Below, piece by piece: positions 13,619 through 22,109 of a stretch of DNA of 24,785 nt. The translations under genes were made by a program, and so were the position numbers. The DNA comes from Spirochaetaceae bacterium UBA4077 (GTDB taxonomy: Bacteria; Spirochaetota; Spirochaetia; Treponematales; Rectinemataceae). Under the pieces are notes generated by a model. It saw only the letters and a program-made list of their open reading frames with translations. It made no database searches and was not told the DNA's origin. The stretch covers positions 23,186 through 47,970 of the forward strand of contig DFYR01000062.1 in the NCBI GenBank assembly GCA_002383375.1, given 5' to 3'. Within the stretch, counting starts at the first letter, position 1; every line of letters begins with the position of its first letter.

Positions 13619-14568
13619 AAATGCTGCCGCGGAGCGGTCTATCGAAATTCATGTCCCGCTATGGATCCTTCGGGGTTCTCTTTGTCATCACCCTGGCCAT
13701 GTCCCTGGCGAACAAGTCCTTTCTCACCGTTCCCAACCTGGTCAACGTGGCACGGCAAGTCTCCATAAATACAATCATCTCCGCCGGCATGACCTTCATC
13801 ATCATCACGTCGGGCATTGACCTCTCGGTGGGCTCCCTGGTGGCACTTTCTAGCTGTGTGGCCATGATCATCATAGAAGCCACGGGCTCCTCCCTTTTGG
13901 GCATAGTCACGGGTATCCTTATAGGCGGAGCCGCCGGGGCCTTCAACGGTGCCTTCGTGGCCTGGGCAGGAATTCCTCCCTTTATCGTTACCCTGGCGGG
14001 TTTAACCATCTACCGGGGGATCGCCCTGATAATAACCGGGGGAACGCCCATAATCAGGTTCGAGGGGGGATTCCGCAGCCTCGGCCAAGGCGCTCTTCTG
14101 GGCATACCAGTGCCGGTCATCATCATGATCATTGTAGTCATCTTCATGCATTTCCTTCTCACCCGCACCGCCTTCGGAACCCATGTCTACTCGGTGGGCG
14201 GGAACGAAGAAGCGAGCCGCCTCTCGGGCATCAAGGTGGCAAAGGTAAAATTTCAGGTCTATGTCATGGGGGGCATGCTCACCGCCCTGGCGGGCATGGT
14301 GCTTATGGGCAGGCTCTCCTCAGCCCAGCCTAATACGGGAGAAGGCTTCGAGCTCGACGCCATAGCCACGGTGATTTTAGGCGGCACAAGCCTCATGGGA
14401 GGCCGGGGCACTATCTGGGGAACTCTGGTAGGCGCCTTTATCATAGGAATACTAAACAACGGCTTTAACCTCATGGCTGTAGACGCCCACTTCCAGCTAG
14501 TCGCCAAGGGAGTCATCATACTCCTCGCCGTGCTCCTGGACCGCTATCTCAAGCGAAAGCAGGCCTGA
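13615..14568 (+). CDS. Sugar ABC transporter permease (RbsC type)
   Basis: A 317-residue inner-membrane permease of the BPD_transp_2 family that forms the sugar channel with the preceding ATPase and binding protein. It is hydrophobic almost throughout, with some eight to ten membrane spans. It carries the family stretches TSGIDLSVGSLVAL near the N terminus and VGGNEEASRLSGIKV in the cytoplasmic loop that contacts the ATPase. Length matches RbsC. Its ATG at 13615 overlaps the ATPase stop by four bases (ATGA), indicating coupled translation. No intrinsic terminator follows; the TauE/SafE gene begins 104 bases later and may be read from the same message. Confidence 0.93.
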   Translation: MKMLPRSGLSKFMSRYGSFGVLFVITLAMSLANKSFLTVPNLVNVARQVSINTIISAGMTFIIITSGIDLSVGSLVALSSCVAMIIIEATGSSLLGIVTGILIGGAAGAFNGAFVAWAGIPPFIVTLAGLTIYRGIALIITGGTPIIRFEGGFRSLGQGALLGIPVPVIIMIIVVIFMHFLLTRTAFGTHVYSVGGNEEASRLSGIKVAKVKFQVYVMGGMLTALAGMVLMGRLSSAQPNTGEGFELDAIATVILGGTSLMGGRGTIWGTLVGAFIIGILNNGFNLMAVDAHFQLVAKGVIILLAVLLDRYLKRKQA

Positions 14569-14672
14569 TCGCAAATCGCATCGGGATATCGGGATAATAG
14601 AAGAATTCCTCATATTTTTGCCGCCACTGTACCGCTTGCCCCTTTCAGCGTCTTGCCGGTAGGATCATCGAC

Positions 14673-15404
14673 ATGGAACTCAGCCCGGCGGCGATAGCCG
14701 TCATGTGCCTCGCCGCCTTCGCCATAGGTGTAGCCAAGAGCGGAATCGCGGGTATCGTAACCTTCTTTACACCTTTCGTTGCCATGACCATGCCCTCCAG
14801 GATGGCCACCGGCATTATGCTCCCCCTCATGGTAGCCAGCGATATAGCCGCAGTTCTGTATTGGCGACGCAAAGCTAAGTGGGGAACCCTCATGTGGGTG
14901 CTGCCGGGATCACTCACTGGCTTGCTTCTAGGATTCATTCTTCTTAAAAATATTGACGACGAAACCTTTAAGCCGATTCTGGGCTTGTTCATTATTCTCA
15001 TAGCTTTGACTGATGCCAGCCTCAAGTATCTAAAATTCAAGATACGGGCAGAGAATAAAATAATCCCCCTGTTAGCGGGCCTGCTCGCCGGATTCTTTGC
15101 CATGCTCGCCAATGCAGCGGCGCCAATCATTGCGATTTATTTTTTAGCCCTCAACCTTGAAAAAGAAGATTTTGCAGGCACAAACGCCTGGTATCTCATG
15201 ACGACGAACATCCTCAAGCTTCCCTTCAGCTTCGCCCTGGGTACAATAACCACAAACCATTTAGGCTTCGACGCCCTGATATTCCCTCTGTCGCTGGCCG
15301 GTTTGGCCTTGGGAATCAGATTCGTCAAACGTGTGCCCCAGAAAGTATTTAATACGATTATTCAGATTCTTTCGGTATTAGCGGGATTGAGGCTGCTTTT
15401 TTAG
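14673..15404 (+). CDS. TauE/SafE-family membrane exporter
   Basis: A 243-residue integral membrane protein of the TauE/SafE family (about seven to eight hydrophobic spans). The first repeat opens with FAIGVAKSGIAGIVTFF and the second half has LAGLLAGFFAMLANAAAPIIA, both typical glycine/alanine-rich re-entrant segments. Characterised members export or import sulfite, sulfoacetate or other small organosulfonates and carboxylates. TAGGA lies upstream of the ATG at 14673. It follows the sugar importer on the same strand after 104 bases, so it may belong to the same locus and release an end product. Its stop overlaps the lysA stop by four bases, tail to tail. Family assignment is secure; the substrate is inference. 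Confidence 0.86.
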   Translation: MELSPAAIAVMCLAAFAIGVAKSGIAGIVTFFTPFVAMTMPSRMATGIMLPLMVASDIAAVLYWRRKAKWGTLMWVLPGSLTGLLLGFILLKNIDDETFKPILGLFIILIALTDASLKYLKFKIRAENKIIPLLAGLLAGFFAMLANAAAPIIAIYFLALNLEKEDFAGTNAWYLMTTNILKLPFSFALGTITTNHLGFDALIFPLSLAGLALGIRFVKRVPQKVFNTIIQILSVLAGLRLLF

Positions 15405-16705
15405 AGCTCGCGAATCAGCATATCTTCGTAGCTTTCGCGACGCACGGAGAGGCGATGCTTGCCTTCCCGGCTGGTCATGACTACCGCCGGCCGGGGAATC
15501 CTGTTGTAGTTGGATGCCATGGAGTGATTGTAGGCTCCAGTGGAAAAGACGGCGACAATATCCCCGGGCTTAGGCTCTGCCAATCCACTATCCTTGACCA
15601 GTATGTCCCCCGATTCGCAGCATTTCCCCGCTATGGTGACCAGGGTGTCGTGGCTCCAGTCGGCCTTGTTGGCGCTGAGGGCGTAATACTTAGCTTCGTA
15701 GAGTGCTGGCCTGATGTTGTCTGTCATGCCGCCGTCCACGCCCACATAGGTTCGAATTCCAGGAATAGTCTTGACCGAGCGTATTTCGTAGAGTGTGATG
15801 CCGGCTTCGCCGACAATCCAGCGGCCAGGCTCGATGGTGACCATGGGCATGGGGATTCCGGCTTTTTCGGTTTCATACCGGATGAGCTGCATCATGGGAT
15901 CGATAAAATAGCTTAGATCTGTCTCGGGTTCTCCAGGCAGGTAGCGGATGCCGAAGCCACCGCCCAAATTCAACTCAGCAACATCGAAACTGTAATCGTT
16001 GTGGACATCCGCGATGAGTTTCAGAGCAACACCCAGGGCGGCAAGGTGTGAAAAGTTATCCTTTATCTGAGAACCTATATGGAAATGGAAGCCCCTGAAA
16101 TCGATGTGGGGCGAGCTAAGCACTGGCCGCATGTAATCGTTGCGCACCGAAGCGTCCAGAGGAATTCCGAATTTTGAATCCAGGCTTCCGGTGGAAATGA
16201 AGCGGTGAGTGTGGCTGTCCACGCCAGGAGTTATGCGATAGAGCAACTTTACTTTCTTGCCCAGGCGGGCGGCGATCCGCTCAACTTCGTTGATCTCTCT
16301 GAGGTTGTCCGAAATAATACGTCCGACATTGCTCTTGATTGCGTATTCCAGCTCATCCAATGTCTTCGCATTGCCATGGAATACTATCGTTTCGGGATCG
16401 ATGCCGGCTTTCAAGGCGGCGTACAGTTCGCCGCCCGATACAACGTCGATTCCGAAGCCTTCCTGGGCGATGATTCTGCACATGTCCAGGGTCTGGAAGG
16501 CTTTGGATGCGTAGACAGCCCGGGTATTGGGATATTTTTTCAGAAAGAATTCGCGTATGAGGGAACAGCGCTCCCTGACCGCGGATTCGGAGACAAGGTA
16601 CAACGGCGTTCCGTACTGAGCGGCCAGTTCCACCGTATCGATGCCATCGTAAAAAAGGTGGTTGAACCGGATGCTGGCATGGGAATTGAATCCGCTTATT
16701 TCCAT
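15401..16705 (-). CDS. lysA: Diaminopimelate decarboxylase
   Basis: A PLP-dependent decarboxylase that converts meso-diaminopimelate to L-lysine in the cytoplasm, the last step of lysine synthesis. The PLP lysine is K68 in YASKAF; HFHIGSQ, the glycine-rich phosphate loop GGGFGIRY, EPGR and CESGD (the cysteine that reaches the partner active site in the dimer) follow in order. 434 residues is the usual size. AAAGGAGAG precedes the ATG at 16705, and that ATG follows the upstream gene's TGA with no gap. It is the last gene of the nagA-alr-dapF-M20-lysA series. Related ornithine- or carboxynorspermidine-type decarboxylases are less likely given dapF in the same operon. Confidence 0.93.
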   Translation of the reverse strand: MEISGFNSHASIRFNHLFYDGIDTVELAAQYGTPLYLVSESAVRERCSLIREFFLKKYPNTRAVYASKAFQTLDMCRIIAQEGFGIDVVSGGELYAALKAGIDPETIVFHGNAKTLDELEYAIKSNVGRIISDNLREINEVERIAARLGKKVKLLYRITPGVDSHTHRFISTGSLDSKFGIPLDASVRNDYMRPVLSSPHIDFRGFHFHIGSQIKDNFSHLAALGVALKLIADVHNDYSFDVAELNLGGGFGIRYLPGEPETDLSYFIDPMMQLIRYETEKAGIPMPMVTIEPGRWIVGEAGITLYEIRSVKTIPGIRTYVGVDGGMTDNIRPALYEAKYYALSANKADWSHDTLVTIAGKCCESGDILVKDSGLAEPKPGDIVAVFSTGAYNHSMASNYNRIPRPAVVMTSREGKHRLSVRRESYEDMLIREL

Positions 16706-17893
16706 TCAGCGTCTCTCCTTTAGCAGCCTGAGGGCTGCGGCCACCTGTAGGGCTACGCCTATGGGCAGGCATGATTCATCGATATCGAATAGCTTCGAAT
16801 GGAGCGGTGCATCGGCGCCTTTTCCGCTGTTGCCGCAGCCCAAGTGATAAAAGGCTCCCGGGCGTTCCTGTAGAAAGAACGCGAAATCTTCCACGCCCAT
16901 GCTGGGCTTCTCTTTCCACAGAAGCCTGCCTTCGCCGAACAATGCTTTTGCTTCCTCTGCCAGAATGTCAACAATCGCGTCATGATTTATAAGGGCAGTG
17001 TAGCCAGGCCTTATTTCAACTTCGCCAGAGCCGCCCAATGCCGCTGGAATGTGTTCGACAATGGATCTGACGCGTTGCGCGATCTCTTTTCTTACCGCAG
17101 GACTTGTGGTCCTTATCGTGCCCGTCATGGTCACTTCTTCGGCGATGATGTTGTTGCGCTGCCCGCCGTTTATGGTGCCGATAGTGATTACCGCCTCATC
17201 AAGGGGAGAAACGTTGCGCGATATAATTGACTGCAGTGCGTCTACCACTTTGGCGGCGATCATTATGGCGTCGATGCCGGTACTGGGATAGGCGGCGTGG
17301 GCTCCCCTTCCCTTTATTTTTATGCCTAAAAAATCAGAGGCTCCGTTGAGCGCTCCATGCTTGAGCTCGATATTACCGGCTTGGACATCCGGCATGACGT
17401 GAAGCCCCAGGACGTAATCCACATGGGGGTTTTCGAGGCAACCGCCGGCGATCATGGGTTCGGCGCCGCCGGTGGTCTCTTCGGCGGGCTGGAACAGGAG
17501 TTTGATTGTCCCCGCGAATTCGTTTTTATGCTCCGAGAAAAAGCGCGCCGCGCCCAGGGCCACGGTCATGTGCGCGTCGTGCCCGCAGGCGTGCATGTAT
17601 CCCGGGTGGCCGGAGCGGTAGGGCTTGCCCTCTGGTTCCTGGACCGGCAGGGCGTCCATGTCGGCGCGCAGGGCAACGACAGGACCGGGCGCGGCGCCTT
17701 CCACGAGACCCACCACGGCTGTTCGCATTTTCTGGTAGGGGATACCCAGCTCATCCAGAACCTTGCACAGGTATTCCTGTGTCTTGAACTCCGCATCGCC
17801 GGCCTCGGGGATGGCATGGAGATCCCTCCGTATGCCCACCAGCCAGTCTTTCATAGCCTCGGCCCGTGCCAGAATAGCTTTACGATCCTTCAT
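16706..17893 (-). CDS. M20-family amidohydrolase, possible N-acyl-diaminopimelate deacylase
   Basis: A 395-residue metal-dependent aminoacylase of peptidase family M20 (subgroup M20D). Dimetal ligands are visible: HACGHDAH (C103, H105), PAEET (E139/E140), GLHVM (H165) and a late PLHSKLF histidine near 360. A lid/dimerisation domain with the IKIKGRGAHAAYP segment sits in the middle. Family members remove acetyl or other acyl groups from amino acids: N-acetyl-diaminopimelate, hippurate, indole-acetyl amino acids. Its place between dapF and lysA favours deacylation of an N-acyl-diaminopimelate in lysine or cell-wall metabolism, which is inference. AAGGGGAG precedes the ATG at 17893; the TGA abuts the lysA ATG. 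Confidence 0.85.
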   Translation of the reverse strand: MKDRKAILARAEAMKDWLVGIRRDLHAIPEAGDAEFKTQEYLCKVLDELGIPYQKMRTAVVGLVEGAAPGPVVALRADMDALPVQEPEGKPYRSGHPGYMHACGHDAHMTVALGAARFFSEHKNEFAGTIKLLFQPAEETTGGAEPMIAGGCLENPHVDYVLGLHVMPDVQAGNIELKHGALNGASDFLGIKIKGRGAHAAYPSTGIDAIMIAAKVVDALQSIISRNVSPLDEAVITIGTINGGQRNNIIAEEVTMTGTIRTTSPAVRKEIAQRVRSIVEHIPAALGGSGEVEIRPGYTALINHDAIVDILAEEAKALFGEGRLLWKEKPSMGVEDFAFFLQERPGAFYHLGCGNSGKGADAPLHSKLFDIDESCLPIGVALQVAAALRLLKERR

Positions 17894-17909
17894 CGTCTCC
17901 CCTTATTCA

Positions 17910-18818
17910 TCACCGTAGAGCGCCGATTGAACGGAGCAATTCCATCATTTTCTCAGAAAAGCAGCCATCAAAAACGCGCAACGCAGGCCCCTTCATCATG
18001 ACCGAATCGGAGGACAGATCCAACTCCAGCCGTCCCCCCGGCATGTTCATCATCACCCTGCCCTCGACCAAGCCCAGTCTTTTAGCCACCGAAGCGGCGG
18101 CGCAGGACGAGGATCCGCTGGCTAGCGTGTAGCCGGCTCCCCGCTCCCATATTTCGATCCGCATGGAATGCCTGTCCAGAACTTTGGCAAATTGCACATT
18201 GGTAGCCCTTGGGAATAAAGGGTACCGCTCAACCACTGGTCCAAGGCGCTTGGCGAGTTCGGCCGTCGGTTCATCCACAAAGATAACGCAATGGGGGTTG
18301 CCCATGGAAACGAAGCTCGCCTCATAGGATTCGCCCGCTAAATCCAGCCTGGCCTTGAGAAGTTCCTCCGCATCGGTAGCCAGCCCTGCCTCCCTGGCTG
18401 AAAAGGAGGGCTTCCCCATATCGATTCGAATCCTGGGCGGATCGCTGCGTTCCACCTGGGCTACAACCCTTCCGCCCTTCGTATCGACATAGAATTGATC
18501 GCTGTCAACATAGCCCTGTTCGGCCAGATAAAGACAGAAAATCCTCAAGCCATTCCCGCTTTTTTCCGCCTCCGAACCATCGGGATTGAATATCCGCACC
18601 CAGGGACATAAGCTTTCGGCGATGCGCCCCGGAGGCAGCCCGCCTAGGTCGTCCTCAGTGCTCAAGGGCCCAAATAGAATGCCGTCCGATCCGGCGCCGA
18701 AATTGCGGTCGCATATCGCCCGGACAGCTTCCGTTTTAGGAACAAATGGCAAATCCCTTGGATCGATCACAATATAGTCATTGCCCAAAGCCTGGTATTT
18801 TCTGAAATGAAATTTCAT
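17910..18818 (-). CDS. dapF: Diaminopimelate epimerase homologue lacking both catalytic cysteines
   Basis: A 302-residue protein of the DapF family, which interconverts LL- and meso-diaminopimelate with two opposed cysteines. The fold signatures are clear: KYQALGNDYIVID at the start, FNPDGSEAE, GNPHCVIF and WERG. However, both catalytic positions hold serine: S87 in EKSGNGLR (usually ECGNG-like) and S234 in TLASGSSSCAAA (usually TLACGSGACA); the codons are AGC on the coding strand at both sites. C239 of the second motif, which is not the catalytic one, remains. The ATG at 18818 shares its A with the alr stop, and GAGAGGGG precedes it. It may be a slow epimerase, a different isomerase or a binding protein. 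Family assignment is firm; activity is open. Confidence 0.85.
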   Translation of the reverse strand: MKFHFRKYQALGNDYIVIDPRDLPFVPKTEAVRAICDRNFGAGSDGILFGPLSTEDDLGGLPPGRIAESLCPWVRIFNPDGSEAEKSGNGLRIFCLYLAEQGYVDSDQFYVDTKGGRVVAQVERSDPPRIRIDMGKPSFSAREAGLATDAEELLKARLDLAGESYEASFVSMGNPHCVIFVDEPTAELAKRLGPVVERYPLFPRATNVQFAKVLDRHSMRIEIWERGAGYTLASGSSSCAAASVAKRLGLVEGRVMMNMPGGRLELDLSSDSVMMKGPALRVFDGCFSEKMMELLRSIGALR

Positions 18819-19930
18819 CAGCCCCTCTCGATAAGCACCCGCGGCACTCGCTTGGAAATTCCGCAGCTGACCTCGTAATCGATTGTCCCCATGATCTGGG
18901 CCAGCTCGCCGGCTGGCAGCTCTGCCAGTCCAAACAAGGTAACCTCGTCGCCAACCTGTACATCAGGGATGTCGGTCACATCCACCATTATCTGGTCCAT
19001 GCAGACCCTCCCCGCCACTGGCGCTCGCTGTCCCCGTACCACTACCGCCGCCCTGTTGGAAAGGTGGCGGGAATAGCCGTCGGCGTAACCCACCTGCAAG
19101 AGTGCGATGCGGGTGGGTCTGGATGCGACAAATGTCCTTGCGTAGCTCACCCCCTCACCCTCGCCGATATCCCTGAGGCTGGTCACGGCAGCGCGGAACT
19201 CCATAACCGGCTTGAAACCCTCGGGTAAGCGGTGATCCCCTTCGGGCGAAAGACCATAGAGAAGCACCCCCGGCCTCACCATGTCCATCCGGGATTCGGG
19301 AATCAGTAGTAGCGCAGCGCTGTTAGCCATGTGCCTGATGCCCGGCTCAATGCCTTCAGCCCGTATCGCGTCCAACGCACCATTGAATACCTCGATTTGC
19401 CTGGCCGAAAAGTCCGACTCGGGATTGTCCGCTTCGGTGAAATGGGAATAACATCCTTCGATTGTTACTCCACCGAGCTGGGATACAAAGCGGGCAAAGG
19501 AGCCTGCCTGCCCCGGATCTATCCCCTGGCGGTGCATTCCTGTATCAATTTTTATATGGACAAAGGCAGCTCTGCCCAGGCGGAGCGCCGATTCGGATAG
19601 GGCTGCAGCCAATTCTCTGGTGAATATAGTTTGACTTATGCGATTTGACACGATTATGTCCGCATTGCCAGGATCGGTCGTGCCCAGAACGAGCAGTGGG
19701 GTCTGGATTCCGGCCTCCCGCAGCTCCAAGGCCTCTTCGAGATAGGCGACAGCCAGAAAATCCACCCCAGCCTCCGCCAAGATGCGCGAAGTCATGACAG
19801 CACCGTGTCCATAGGCATCGGCCTTGATGACAGCACAGATTTTCGAGCTGCCTGCGATCTTTCTGAGCTGCCGCAGGTTGTTTATAAGGTTTTCCTTGTG
19901 TATATAGGCCGAAGCCTTTCGCTGTATCAT
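18818..19930 (-). CDS. alr: Alanine racemase
   Basis: A PLP-dependent racemase making D-alanine for peptidoglycan in the cytoplasm. The PLP lysine is K36 in AVIKADAYGHG. The barrel domain continues with HIKIDTGMHRQG and GCYSHFTEAD. GVSYARTF carries the opposing catalytic tyrosine, and DQIMVDVTD lies in the C-terminal beta domain. 370 residues is normal. The ATG at 19930 lies four bases after the nagA stop with only a weak AGGG upstream, so translation is probably coupled. Its stop overlaps the dapF start by one base (TGATG). A racemase for another small amino acid is possible, but alanine is the default for this sequence type. Confidence 0.94.
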   Translation of the reverse strand: MIQRKASAYIHKENLINNLRQLRKIAGSSKICAVIKADAYGHGAVMTSRILAEAGVDFLAVAYLEEALELREAGIQTPLLVLGTTDPGNADIIVSNRISQTIFTRELAAALSESALRLGRAAFVHIKIDTGMHRQGIDPGQAGSFARFVSQLGGVTIEGCYSHFTEADNPESDFSARQIEVFNGALDAIRAEGIEPGIRHMANSAALLLIPESRMDMVRPGVLLYGLSPEGDHRLPEGFKPVMEFRAAVTSLRDIGEGEGVSYARTFVASRPTRIALLQVGYADGYSRHLSNRAAVVVRGQRAPVAGRVCMDQIMVDVTDIPDVQVGDEVTLFGLAELPAGELAQIMGTIDYEVSCGISKRVPRVLIERG

Positions 19931-19934
19931 CGAT

Positions 19935-21152
19935 CTATACCCTGTATACCCTTTCGAGGATCGCCGTCGTATCGCCGAAGCTCAGATCCCCGGGAATGCG
20001 TCCGTCGATCCTCTTGCATGTGCTGAAATCATTGTTCCATATACATAAATCAGCCTTCGCCCCTGATTCAAGCCGGCCGCGGCCTGCGGCTCCTGAATTG
20101 CCCAGCAGGGACTCGGGGTTGGCGCTCATATAGGAAAAGGCCTGCGGCAACCCACAGCCGGTAGCCGCAGCAAAAGAACGCACAATATCGATCCCAAGCA
20201 GGCTCGATCCGATCAGCGTTCCGTCTTGCGTATAACGAACTCCCGAGGTATCGGATCGCACAGTCTTGCCGAAATAACGATAGTCTCCATATTCCAGCCC
20301 CGCGGGAGCCACCGCATCGCTGGTCAGTATCAGCGATGCGGGATCTATGCAGCGCAGGGCGCTTCTTATGGCATGAGGGCTCACATGCACCCCGTCAGCG
20401 TTGAGCTCAACCCAGTCTGCGCCGCAATCCATGGCCACATTGGCCAATCCGCCTTCCTTGTGATCGAAGGGGCTCATGGCATTGAACAAATGCGTTATCG
20501 AAAAAGGTCGGCCAGGAAGCCGCGTCGATAGTTTAGCATCGGAATGACCCAGGGCGATCATTACTCCCGCTTTCCTTAAAAGCGGGTATAGCGCTTCAAT
20601 TCCCGGCATCTCGGGAGCCAGCGTCATTATCCTGAGCTTGCCTGCACAGGCATCGAGTACCTTTTCGAGGATCGCGGCTTCCGGTTGGTATATCTGTTCC
20701 AGGCCTATACCGCCCCTCCGCTTCGGATTGATAAAGGGACCTTCCAGATAGATTCCCGGAATCGTCGAACCGTAGAGCCCCGAGTCCTCTATGGCAACCG
20801 CGAGATTTTTCACCGCAACTTCATCCCATAAAATCGTGGGCAAGAAACGGAACACGCCCTTGGTCTCCAGCTTTACAGCCAAACACCTAAGAGCAGCCCC
20901 ATCTACGGCAGTCTCAAAGCCATAGCCAAAGGCTCCGTGGATATGCAGTTCAGTAAGGCCGGGACTTATCCAAGTTCCACCGCAATCGACGACAGGAAGA
21001 ACTTCGTTCCGGGTACTGGCAGCCCGCTTCAGGGGCGCTATACCCTCTCCTACCCATCGGATGATTCCAGCTTCCACGACAATGCTGCCAGTATTTAAAA
21101 TCCTGTCGGAAAGGAGTAACCGGGCGCCGGAGAGAATAAAGTTGTCGGTCAT
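19935..21152 (-). CDS. nagA: N-acetylglucosamine-6-phosphate deacetylase
   Basis: An amidohydrolase-superfamily enzyme that removes acetate from N-acetylglucosamine 6-phosphate, feeding amino sugars from cell wall or chitin into metabolism. Motifs in order: ELHIHGAFGYGFE, GIYLEGPFINP with the metal glutamate, ALGHSDA, THLFNAMSPFDHKEGG, and LTSDAVAPAG with the catalytic aspartate. I place the start at 21152 (MTDNFILSG), giving 405 residues that line up with the family's N terminus; ATG 21185 and GTG 21200 are in frame upstream but have no ribosome binding site and would crowd the divergent HAD gene. It is the first gene of the five-gene minus operon. No nagB is in view. Confidence 0.92.
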   Translation of the reverse strand: MTDNFILSGARLLLSDRILNTGSIVVEAGIIRWVGEGIAPLKRAASTRNEVLPVVDCGGTWISPGLTELHIHGAFGYGFETAVDGAALRCLAVKLETKGVFRFLPTILWDEVAVKNLAVAIEDSGLYGSTIPGIYLEGPFINPKRRGGIGLEQIYQPEAAILEKVLDACAGKLRIMTLAPEMPGIEALYPLLRKAGVMIALGHSDAKLSTRLPGRPFSITHLFNAMSPFDHKEGGLANVAMDCGADWVELNADGVHVSPHAIRSALRCIDPASLILTSDAVAPAGLEYGDYRYFGKTVRSDTSGVRYTQDGTLIGSSLLGIDIVRSFAAATGCGLPQAFSYMSANPESLLGNSGAAGRGRLESGAKADLCIWNNDFSTCKRIDGRIPGDLSFGDTTAILERVYRV

Positions 21153-21204
21153 GGTGTGAGCATTGTGAACGACACCAGGATTCATGTAAAGGAGAGCCAC
21201 GGCG

Positions 21205-21234
21205 ATGACAAGAACAGCAGGATTAGAGTACTAT
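21205..21234 (+). promoter_or_regulatory. Possible promoter of the HAD phosphatase gene
   Basis: ATGACA (21205-21210), an 18-base spacer, and TACTAT (21229-21234). Transcription would begin near 21241, which fits translation from the ATG at 21262 and not from the ATG at 21205. The match is moderate. Confidence 0.4.
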
Positions 21235-21261
21235 GCCGGCACAAAAGAAAAAGGAAGCTCG

Positions 21262-22068
21262 ATGAATCAAAAAGAGTACGGCTATATAGCCTTGGACCTG
21301 GACGGTACCATACTGAATGCCGACTATGTCCTCTCACCGGTCGTGCGTGATACCCTCAAAGCCTGCAGAAAAATAGGCAAAAAAATTATCATCTCCACTG
21401 GCAGGGTACTGACCTCAGCCAAAGGCCAGGTGAGCGCCCTGGAAGGCGTCGACGGCTTTGTCTGCTCCAATGGGGCGGATATCTACCAGGGTTCGGGTAA
21501 AAGCATAGCCCATTTCCATATGGACAAGACACTTTCCCAAGAGATGTATCGCATAGCTCGGGGCTTCGACTCCCATTACCACGCCTACCTGGGTGACTCA
21601 TGGTGCTACGAGCGCCGGAACGCCTATACGGATTACTATGTAAAGAGGTCGGGTAAAGAAGGAGTAAAGCTCGACTTTGATGCTTTCGGGAGCCTGGAAT
21701 TCACAAAGTTCATGTTCATGGATGATCATGAAAAACTGGAACCTATCAGGATGAAGCTCGTCGAACGCTTTGGTGCATCGATACAGATCGTATACTCGGC
21801 TCCTTTCATGCTGGAAATCGTCATAGCCGGCGTCAGCAAGGCTACAGGCTTAAAACTCTGCATCGAACAATTGGGCGGAACTCTTGACCAGGTAATCGCC
21901 TTCGGCGATGCCGAGAATGATGAGGAAATGCTCCTTGCCGCCGGCATGGGAGTAGCCATGGGCAACGCGTCTGAAGCGCTTAAGGCAAAGGTATCGGCGG
22001 TAGCTCCTTCGGTGGACGAAGACGGCGTGGCGGTTTTTCTGCAGCAATTATTCAGCCTTCCGGAGTAA
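21262..22068 (+). CDS. Cof-type HAD-superfamily phosphatase
   Basis: A 268-residue haloacid-dehalogenase phosphatase of the Cof/YbiV type (cap class IIB), cytoplasmic, acting on sugar phosphates or similar small phosphates. Motif I LDLDGT is at 11-16 (nucleophile D12, acid D14), motif II IISTGR follows, and motif IV VIAFGDAENDEEML near the C terminus binds magnesium. I prefer the start at 21262, which has AAGGAAG 7 bases upstream and puts motif I at the usual place; an in-frame ATG at 21205 with AAGGAG further upstream would add 19 residues. It diverges from nagA. The specific substrate cannot be read from sequence; a role in amino-sugar metabolism is suggested only by position. Confidence 0.9.
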   Translation: MNQKEYGYIALDLDGTILNADYVLSPVVRDTLKACRKIGKKIIISTGRVLTSAKGQVSALEGVDGFVCSNGADIYQGSGKSIAHFHMDKTLSQEMYRIARGFDSHYHAYLGDSWCYERRNAYTDYYVKRSGKEGVKLDFDAFGSLEFTKFMFMDDHEKLEPIRMKLVERFGASIQIVYSAPFMLEIVIAGVSKATGLKLCIEQLGGTLDQVIAFGDAENDEEMLLAAGMGVAMGNASEALKAKVSAVAPSVDEDGVAVFLQQLFSLPE

Positions 22069-22109
22069 TACTATTTTGTGGTTTGAGGTTCTTAAATTGG
22101 CTTGCTTCC

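Noticed and set aside
17357..18001. 214-residue plus-strand frame
   Set aside because: Antisense to the M20 and dapF genes, with histidine/valine-rich shadow composition and no recognisable motif.
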